Shown here in pieces: positions 55,511 to 64,000 of a DNA stretch of 64,000 nucleotides. The notes under the pieces were generated by a model that was not told the origin of the DNA, did no database searches, and worked only from the letters and a program-made list of their open reading frames with translations. Position numbers and translations under genes: made by a program. Origin of the DNA: Oxytropis ochrocephala (lineage: Eukaryota; Streptophyta; Magnoliopsida; Fabales; Fabaceae); NCBI GenBank assembly GCA_020916435.1, contig CM037095.1, positions 52,925,760 through 52,989,759 on the forward strand. The letters run 5' to 3'. Position 1 is the first letter of the stretch. Each line of letters opens with the position of its first letter.

Positions 55511-58500
55511 AAGAATTTAATGATAACATTGGTTTATATAGAAGCTTCCTAAGTGGAGTATTCAACTTCCTTTCTATTTATTCATTTATGCTTAAGAAAT
55601 CTTGATTTGGCATATAATGTTACCTTTAAAGCATGTACCATGAAGTAAACAACTAAGAAAACATGGTAGTGGAGAGTAAATTGCAAGAAATGATAACCAT
55701 GTGCAAAAGATTACTAGTAAGTACTTTTTAATAATAACTTATCATTTCTTTCACTTATAAAAAAACAACCGTAAAAAAAGTTCTATTATAGTGGAATAAA
55801 GAAGCATGTGCACACATCATCATAAGGTAATAAACAAAAACCTTAGCAATCCCAAGGATAATTAATTTGACATTATTATTATCATCATTATTAATTAATA
55901 GCCACAATTACCAAAGTAAGTTAGGAGATTGTCATTTTGCCTAACCTAATAAAGATTTTTATTTTGGTCTGTGCCAACCCTAATTAATCAAGATAGAGAG
56001 AGAGAGAGAGAGAGTGTGTGTGTGTGTGTGTGACAATAAATGGGCCAGAGTGTGGGCCCTAAGAAAGAAAGCACTCAAAGCCCATATTGAGAAAAGAAAG
56101 GTGGAGAGGACCCATGTGCCCATAAAACAACTAAGGGAAAAAAATAAAGTAAGAGTGCTACGTAACAAAACTACATATTCCTCTTGTGTCCATTTCTTGC
56201 TCTTTTCATTTTTCATTTTTCATTTTTCATTTTAATTTATTTAATAATTTTAAACTCCCATGTTCCTTTTTTTTTAACTTTTTTTTTTAACCCATATCCA
56301 TTTCTATGATGTAAGACTTATATGGATAATTGGATAAGCTTGAAGGGCTTGAATGCCAATGAGTTCTACGCAAGTTTCATCACTAACTAATTACTCTCTC
56401 TCACTTTTATAGGGATATAACAACATACAAGTGGATACGTAATCTACATCTGTCAATTTTGGCTCAGTTCAAATAGCCGACTCGATTTGCTCCGATTTAT
56501 AAGTTGGACTTCAATATTTAAATGATAGCCTAATGTTGTGTTTGTTTCACGGTCAGATTGTTCTTAGCGCATGTCTAGACCGAATACCTATGGTACCTTT
56601 CACGTCCACGGTGAAGATAACGTGGAACCGAGACATGGAGTAAAAATAATTGGGCCAATTTGGTTGGCCCACTAAGCCATATTAAACCTATTATGCATTC
56701 TTTTAGAAAATTCATATATACTTGTTAAAAAGTCGAACTTGACCCATTGCAGTTCAACCTATGTTTATAGGTTGCGCGGGGCCACAGAATACTTGAGATG
56801 AATTTATAGATTGGCTTGACTTGATTTTGCAATTTGGCATGATGGGCTAGACCGAACGACCCAATTTGACCCTAATTTGACCCAATTTGACTCTACTTTT
56901 GAGTCTGGCCTCCTCATTGCCATTTTTTATTTGCCAAATCTTCTTAATCATCCAACGAAAATGGATCTACCAGTGGAAAAACTCTCGAGCTTTTTCAAGT
57001 GGTTAAATCCCATCTTTAAATATACTCTCTCTCATTTTTTTCAATAGAGGATTTAGACTCCATTCGAGAGAAAAATCATTGGAGAAAATCTCTACCCTTC
57101 CAAACGAACCGTAAAGGAAAATAAACTATCAATTATCTCAAAGTCAAACAAGGATAAAGATGAACAGTTCTCAAACTCTTGAGCTCATATACACAATAAA
57201 AACAAAAAATAAAAGGCATATAAAAGAAAAATAAATAAATGATGAAAGTTGAAACAAAAGATAAATTAGAAAGCAACAAAAAAAAGAGGGTGTCACAGTT
57301 TTTAAGCCACGTCTATCTATAACTTTATTAGTCTGCCGTCATGCTTTATTTAATTTTATATCTTGAGTGTTTCTTTTTCTTCACTGTTTCGCATTATTTA
57401 ATTTTAGTTTATATATAATATATAGATAGAGATAGAAAAGAGAAGAGGGTAAGTTGAAAATGTCTACATCTATGGAACTTCAATGGATTCCAATAATCTG
57501 GCGTCAGTGACATTTAATATCATATCATTTAGAGGAAAGTTCAAAATTCCTATCTTAGGCAAAAAAAGGTAGACACTATATGTGGCGATTAGAGCTTCTT
57601 GAACAATGATATTGGAATATTCATTTAGTCTAAACCTTATGATATCTTTTTTTTAAAAAACATAGTTTGAGTTAACAATAAGGATGATTAGAAGGACATA
57701 CCTTGAGAATTTTATATTAATAATTAATTATTTAGCGTATAGATAATTGCATAATGTGGTTTAGTGATACTCTTAGTTGTTTGGTTCAAACATTTTTTTA
57801 TGTTTAGGTCAAACTTGAACTAACCTGATCCAATTCATAGTTGTTTGGTTCGAACAATTAATTTTTAAAAAAAAATCGTGAACCCAAACTAATTCATACT
57901 AAGTATAGTAGATTTCACTTTGCAATTTTAGAATCATAAGTTGTTATTTACTTAGACTTTTTATCTTAATAATTTATGATTAAATTGTAAAATTTAATAT
58001 TATATGGATTAGAAGACTATCAACGTGTTTCAACTTGATTTGGTGTAATTTCTAAATTCTATAAAAAAATTTGGCTATTTAGAAGTGTTGGAATATTACA
58101 AAAGAAGTGTAGCTTTTTGTATTTTAGAAAACTAACATTTTAGTGCATTCCCAGTGAGCCCAACCCGAACCAACCCATCCAATATCAGATTGGTTTAGTT
58201 TGATTTTTGGAGGAAAAAAACGTAAAATTTGAACCAATCCAAAACGAGTAATTGTAATTGGTTGAGCAGTGGATTTAGACAAATCTAATCCAAACCGACC
58301 CGTAAACATCCCTACATGTTAAGGAATAAGTCCTACATGGTTTCTTTTTTTTTCCGATAATTAGTAATTTATTAATAGTTCCGGCAAAAGGATAGTAGTG
58401 GCAACTTTCCCACCTTTTAGGAAGGGATATTTAAGGTCACCACACTATATCATTTTGTTTGGTTCGTAGACAGAGAGACAAACACTACTCGTAAACTCAC

Positions 58501-59030
58501 ACACAAAGTGAAAATTCAAAGTTCGAACCTGGATAACAACGAAAATATCTAGCCTAACAACGTCAGTTTTGTCAAGTGTTATGCTACTATGGCTTTGTAG
58601 AGAATTTACGAGAGATAGGTCACTATAACTCATAGTAGAAAACAATGAGCACGCAGCTGTGAATCACAAAAGCTTCACAGTAGTAATGTATTGCCTTCTA
58701 CCTGGCCACGTGAACATGACTCTGTTTGGAATCGTCTACATATATTTTTGGATCACTGTTGAGATCTATGTTCCTTGGCTAATGTAATTTCTCCATTGTT
58801 AACACAATAGAGATCAATTGGGTTAACAAAGCTATGAACATACCTTTGATGAACTAACTCGTATAAAAGAGGAGATAAATGTGAAAATTTGGAGTAATAG
58901 AGGTTGGTGTATGGGATTCTAAAAGCGAAAAAGGAAGAGGAAAGAAGAGGTGGGTGTATATGAGTCTCTAGGGAGGTGTGTTAAAAAATGTGGAGTGTCA
59001 ATAGTGACTCTAATTTTCTTAGGCCTATGT
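55511..59030. other. AT-rich intergenic DNA
   Basis: Holds a composite (GA)n(GT)n microsatellite (55994-56032), and repeat-like text rich in AACCCGAACC/CCAATCCAAA (58150-58320) that may be an old MITE. No gene-sized frame or RNA gene recognised. Confidence 0.45.
55994..56032. repeat. (GA)n(GT)n compound microsatellite
   Basis: About ten GA units followed by about nine GT units. Confidence 0.92.
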
Positions 59031-59836
59031 TTCGTACAACCCCCTCTACTCACTAGAACCGCCTTTTTGGTGTGAAAAGACCAAAAGCCCTTACTGAAAT
59101 TTGATTTTTATTTTTTTTAAAGATAATGGAAGGTTCGGCGCACGGTTGATCGCCCCAGTTCGCATCTGGAAGCGCCGAACTTGTCAATCAATTGCAGACA
59201 CCCCAAATTGACCCAAATTCAAATTTGACCAGGTTCGATCAAGTGAAGGGCGAACCTGATCGACCAAGCGTGCGCCGAACTGTGGCCACCGTCCAGTTTG
59301 GCACCCAAAATTCAAATTTTTTGGAAATTGTGTCCAACGGTTATAATTTTAACGGTTCTGATCGTTTTAAATCAACGATTAAATCAACAGCTCACGTTCG
59401 ATCACACCTATTATAGATAAGTGCAACAAGTCATACAAACCAAAAAAGTCAAAAAAATAATTCGTGCAATGAATAAATCGAATCGTTAAAAATCAGTTAA
59501 AATTAAACAACTTAGCCATACTAGTGTTAGTCAAGAATAAATCGAATTGTTAAAAATCCGTTAAAATTAAACAACTAGTGTTAGCCATACTAGTGTTAGC
59601 TAAAAATAAATCGAATCGTTAAAAATCAATTAAAATTAAACAATTCAATATTCAACAACAATCAGTGAGGTTCGGCCCTGCCAAGTGCGAACCGGTTCAG
59701 CGCATGCATGGTCAAACCACAATTAACAGGTTCGGCACACGCTTGGCCGAACCGTACTTAATGTTTTAAATTCAGGGGTATTTTGAAAATAAAAAGTGGT
59801 ATGGGGGTTCTAGTGAGTAACTAGGGATTGTACGAA
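59031..59836. mobile_element. Inverted-repeat element with GGTTCGGC motifs (about 0.8 kb)
   Basis: Left end TTCGTACAACCCCCTCTACT and right end (reverse complement) TTCGTACAATCCCTAGTTAC both continue into CACTAGAACC(G/C)CC, forming an imperfect 33-bp inverted repeat. Inside, GGTTCGGC or GCCGAAC motifs recur on both strands, and a roughly 68-bp unit (AATAAATCGAAT(C/T)GTTAAAA) repeats three times at 59470-59645. No clear target duplication and no transposase, so the superfamily is open. Confidence 0.6.
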
Positions 59837-60036
59837 GGATGAGTCTTTTCTTAAACTAGTATGATCCAATGACATGGTTGTTCACGACAACAATAGTCAC
59901 ATCTGACTCTGTTTTTTTTTTCTAATGACCAAAAAAAAACTGTATTTTTTCTTGGCCCAAGAGTAATGGTTTCATACTTTTTATACTTTTATACTTTAAC
60001 TTGATCTACATGACCAAAAAAAAATACTTTAATCTT

Positions 60037-62485
60037 TGTTCCTGGGTGTATCAAAGAAATACGAAGCGCCTAACAAAGAATCGGGCTGCGGCCCGACCAA
60101 CTCGATCGGCCCCAAACACGCCGCTTGGGAGCGCATTCTCGCCGTGAAAATCTCGCTAACGGTCGGCCCTCTGCAGTATATATACGCCATTCGCATATGG
60201 CATCAGCACGTTCTCTAACCTTGTGCTATCCGCGGCGACCTCTCACTAGATCGTCGGAGTGTCTTTGCAGTACCACCCGAGGTGCTCAACGCGTGAAGCC
60301 GGGACCTGGTCCTTTCACCCAATCAACGGCCGCCCATCCGGCGAACAACAACTTCAACTCTTCATTGGTCAAGGTACGATCAATTGGCGACCACGATGGG
60401 AGGGCGTGCGCTATCCTACCTCATTCATGGCTCCACGCGGCCGCCCCGGACGCGGGCCACTTTCGACTCAATCCTCGGGCAAAATCGCAGCCAGACCACT
60501 CGAGGCGTGGTGGCATCTGATCCACGAGTCTCGAGGACTTCGCGACAAGAACCGCCGGTGCACAACGGTCGCGGACCTATCCTCCAACAGATTCAACCGC
60601 CTGCGTTCCTAGAGACTTGCCGCCCGAGCCGATGAAGCGGGCATTCAGAACCTCTGCGGACCATGTCACTCAGCCGTTTTGCAGATCTGCAAAACAAAAA
60701 TCAGTGATCGCAGACGAGACGCGCTCATCTCTCGTCTGACGAAAGAGGTCGATTCGGCGCCGCGTGCGGAGAGGCGGAGAACCTTCTGCTCGCCGCCGAC
60801 CGGCGCGAAGACACCGCTCCCCTCCTCGAAGGAGCATTTCTCGCCGAGAGAGCACTACTCATCGCTTCTCCGGCAAGAAGAAAGCGAGCAGGCACGCGGT
60901 CGCCCCAGCGAGGAACAGCGTGAGACGCCGTTCAATGTCCTATGATTATGAAGATTCTAGCTACCGTCCTGACACCGGTCGCTCACCCACGAGGTACTCC
61001 TCCAATGAGTCGTCCGGGTCACGTCGGTCGAGGAGTAGATCTTGGGATTCTCGAGAAGATTTGGAAGAATTAGAGGCGTTCGCATCGGCCAAGGAGAGGC
61101 CAAAGCGGCGACGAAGGCCTCCTCAACTTCCACCAACCGCCCATCCGAGGATTTTATGGAATGCCGGAACGCGAGGTATGCCTCGCAATGCAACCCCTTT
61201 GGGTCGAGCGGCATTGAGCGAACACGGCCCGTTCTCCGGGAGATCGGGCGTTACAAAATTCGAGAGATCTCCGCAAGCCGCCTGATCTCAACAAGTTTGG
61301 CCGAGGGGATCGCACAAACATCTCCGTTACTTCAATAATTACTATTGTTATAGGAATTGGGGACCGACCATGAAATGCGAGCTTTTCCCGCCATCCTTTG
61401 GGCGGCCGAGCATTGGAATGGTGGGAGTCTCTGCGACCCAATTCCATCTCCTCATGGGACGACTGATCGAGAATATTCTTGTCTCACTACACCGCCAACC
61501 GCCGCCAATATCGGACGAAGAATACCGGATTACATTTGTTCGAGCGACAATGAGGCCGAGACGAAGATATCGGCCGGTTTAACATCGAAGGTCGAGTCCG
61601 TTCGTGACTTGTCGACAAGGACAAGTTAAAATATCTCAAGCGTGGTATTCGGCCAGGACCATCGGTTCGTAGAAGAATTCACTCTTAACCATTACCAAGA
61701 TCTCGGCTACTTAACGACAAGGGCTAACGTCCACATGGCGTATGAAGAAACTCGGCAAAGAAGAAAGGCCGTCCGCACGACCTAAAGAAGAAAACAATAA
61801 GCGGCCAAAAGGCACGAAGGTCGCCGCGACAATCGGCCCGACTTTCGAGATAAGAAGTTCGATCATCGCACTCGGCTAAACACCTCTATTGCATGGATCT
61901 ATAGCGAGTGCAAAACAATGAATTTGTGGGAGTAAAGCGGCCCGATCCACTCGCGTGCTCAAGAGGGGGCACGACCGACTAAAAGATCTGCCGTTACCAC
62001 GAGAGCAGCGGTCATGATACTAACGATCGTATGGCCTCAAAGATGATATTGAAGAGCTCATTCGAGAAAGGAAAGTTGGGAAAGTATGTGAGGTCGGAGG
62101 AAGGCGACCGACCTCAAGAGAAACAAAGAAACCGATCCCGGCGGAGGAAAAGGCGCTCTAGTTGTTTCAAACGTCCAAGAAAAAGACCGGTCGGAAGATC
62201 GAGAAGCCCCACGATCCAGAGGTCGCAACGTTGCTATGGTCATTCACGGTGGCAACCCGTTGGACCGTAGAGAATCAAATAAAGCCACCAAAAGAAAGTG
62301 GGGACGAGCTCACGATGGTCGGTTCAACATCAACGATCCCACCGGTCTCGAAAGCAGACCCCATCTCTTTTGGAGATAGCGACTGCACTGCGATGGCGAG
62401 CCAAACGATTATGTTCCGTTGGTAATCAGGGCAGTTATGGCCAATACTGAAGTTCAAAGAATCCTGGTCGACCAGGGTAGCTCGG
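60037..62485 (+). mobile_element. Tat-type gypsy element 3, 5' part (Tat-1 family)
   Basis: 5' LTR 60037-60382 (TGTTCCTGGG...GTACGATCA, TATATATA at 60177-60184), tRNA-Arg primer site at 60385 (TGGCGACCACGATGGGA), then gag-protease closely similar to Tat-1. It ends at 62485, inside the protease at VDQGSS, where an Athila-type LTR is inserted. Confidence 0.88.
60428..62485 (+). pseudogene. Tat-3 gag and protease N-terminus, broken
   Basis: Gag opens MAPRGRPGRGPLSTQSSG at 60428. Conserved pieces: SRRSRSRSWDSREDLEELEA (about 61020), TMKCELFPPSFGRPSIGM (61370), RYHESSGHDTNDRMASKMI-type text and FEKGKLGKYVRSEE (61990-62100). Near the end VIHGGNP, GRFNINDPTGLE-like and ILVDQGSS (62460-62485) show a more normal protease site than Tat-1, just where the LTR interrupts it. 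Several frameshifts. Confidence 0.78.
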
Positions 62486-63974
62486 TGATAACTCATATTT
62501 ATATGAGTTATTTATACTCACTCACGAATAAATCATGCAAGTTCTCTAGCAATACAAGGTTTAATTAATTAGTTTTATAATGATTTACGAGTTTTAAGTG
62601 AATAAGAGTTTAAATAGATAAATCACGTGCATTAAGGCACCAAGTGGTGCCTCGAGAGCGTTTTGATGCTTTTTGTGCTTGTGCGGGAAATTCGATCTTT
62701 GAACGTTACCACGTCCTCACCACGTCTACCAAAGTGCAGCAGAGCAAGGGTGAAAGATCTTAATTTTGGCGCGCTAAGCAATGATAGTCAAAGATATAAA
62801 AGTCAGAAGATCTTCTATTCCCCATAAGCTGACACGCAGAAACACTGTAGCGTTGAACAGTGTCAGGGAGAAGATAGGAAAGCAGGCTTGGTAGGTGAGT
62901 AAGTGACATCAGCACGCGTAAGCAAGGTGGCTATTTAATGAAGGCTCAGCTCTCTCTCAAGGCATCACCAACCACGACCACGATCATCATCTCTTCCATT
63001 CATCTTCATTACACCACCATCCCCCCATTAAACTCAGAATTAGTTTTGTAAAGAAGATCTGGAAACAGACTTCTGTATTTTACTAGTCTGAACTTAGTTT
63101 TATTTTTACGCTTTATTGTAAAGCTCGGGCGTTGTAACGTCTATACATACGATACATCTTTGAAGAGCTACTTAGTTGCATCTTGTGCACTTAGTTTCTT
63201 CTCTGTAATGTATGGTATTTGGATTCTAAATCCACTTCATTCTGTAAAGATGCTCAACATGAGCTAAGCACTTTGTAGTTGAGTTGTTGTTTTGCTTATA
63301 ATGAATTTCTAGTCAAATGTTATAAAGTATTGGTGTGCATGTTTTAAATCTTTGTGTGAAAATATTTCCAAACTTGTTTTGAGGTTGGCCTCTTAAAATA
63401 GGTAGATTCATAGGTACAGACATGGTCTATGAAAAGAAATCAAAGATTTATATGAGCGAACGATGCACCAAAGACATTTAGGCATTTTTATCTAAGTCTA
63501 GACATAGAACGGATAAATAGTTCATAGAACATTCTTTGTGGGTGCTTAAAATACGAGAGTGGGCCTATTTAGAACCTAGACATAGGACCTCTTATACTTG
63601 AAACTCGGCGTTTTGTCTTTGAAAAGCATAGCTCTTTTGCAACGTTGCTCAAGCGTGGCCACGTCTATACAATATAGCATTTTATGCGTTATAACGTGTA
63701 GGCGTTGTAACGTCGACTAGAAAGGATTTATTTTGCATACAACAACTCACTCACCTCTCATCCATACTCACAACCAACAATTGTTTACTTGCTTTAATCA
63801 CATCTTTAGCTTTAAAAACAACTCTTATTGCCGATTTGTTACTTGATTCTCTTGTGCTTTGATCTTGAACTTTGAAAAGCAAACCAATCCTCGTGGGAAC
63901 GATCTCTTACTTAAATCCACTTTATTACTTATACGATGTGTATACTTGCACTCTAATTGCGAAAAATCATATCA
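62486..63974 (+). mobile_element. Athila-type LTR (1489 bp), apparently solo
   Basis: Starts TGATAACTCATATTTATATG with the same palindromic opening as the 11085 LTR. It shares internal text (GGTAGATTCATAGGTACAGAC, CCTAGACATAGGAC) and the TGTATACTTGCA stretch near the end, and finishes at ATCATATCA. No tRNA-Asp primer site follows, and no polypurine tract precedes it. CTCGG (62481-62485) would be its left target duplication, but the right flank is not CTCGG. Confidence 0.75.
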
Positions 63975-64000
63975 TTCACGGGTGTATTAGCAAAATACGA
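63975..64000 (+). mobile_element. Start of a Tat-1-family LTR, cut by window end
   Basis: TTCACGGGTGTATTAGCAAA matches the Tat-1 3' LTR from its third base (43822). The initial TG is missing, and the Athila LTR adjoins directly. Confidence 0.75.

Noticed and set aside
55980..56235. Overlapping frames on both strands
   Set aside because: GA/GT microsatellite plus T-rich DNA; no domain.

Overview
The window is plant nuclear DNA, most likely from a eudicot. Legume-like MITE-style repeats hint at Fabaceae, but I cannot prove that. It is almost entirely nested transposable elements, and I found no convincing host gene, rRNA, tRNA or CRISPR array. The evidence for a plant is direct: CACTA transposases with subterminal repeats; an Athila-type Ty3/gypsy element with a tRNA-Asp primer site; three Tat-type Ty3/gypsy elements with tRNA-Arg primer sites, plus a relic of a fourth; and Mutator-type elements with 9-bp target duplications.

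Layout: (1) 1-3451, 5' half of a CACTA element (transposase on minus strand, left end outside the window). (2) 3535-5565, a stand-alone, broken copy of a plant-transposon gene that also occurs antisense inside two Tat elements. (3) 5571-6474, an Athila-like LTR on the minus strand. (4) 7759-11084, 22889-24292 and 32573-33947, same-orientation pieces of one short gypsy derivative (LTR, tRNA-Met primer site, protease remnant, spacer, polyprotein tail, LTR) lacking gag, RT and integrase, joined head to tail through shared LTRs. It is split by (5) a complete 11.8-kb Athila element (11085-22888) and (6) a CACTA element (about 24293-32572) that itself carries a 1.16-kb Mutator-like element (27256-28413). 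(7) 33948-35971, a Tat relic with hairpin repeats and an LTR split by a 1.12-kb non-autonomous CACTA element. (8) a 1.0-kb tandem duplication (about 35250-36258 and 36259-44395) whose second copy received Tat element 1 (37064-44181). (9) a 0.67-kb tandem duplication (about 46490-47157 and 47158-54251) whose second copy received Tat element 2 (47685-53936). (10) 54252-60036, AT-rich intergenic DNA with small inverted-repeat elements. (11) Tat element 3 (60037-62485), cut by an Athila-type solo LTR (62486-63974) that abuts another Tat-1-type LTR at the window edge.

Two things stand out. First, the Tat elements carry an antisense, intron-containing gene with its own TATA box just inside the 3' LTR. 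Second, each of three Tat elements has, in its 3' region, a tandem array whose monomer folds into a hairpin, although the three monomer sequences are unrelated. In Tat element 1 the hairpins keep a constant CGAA loop (TTCG on the other strand) while the stem bases change in compensating pairs.

Most reading frames are interrupted, so the proteins are described as pseudogenes. Insertion boundaries backed by target duplications or empty sites (Athila, Tat-1, Tat-2, CACTA-3, MULE) are firm; other boundaries are approximate.
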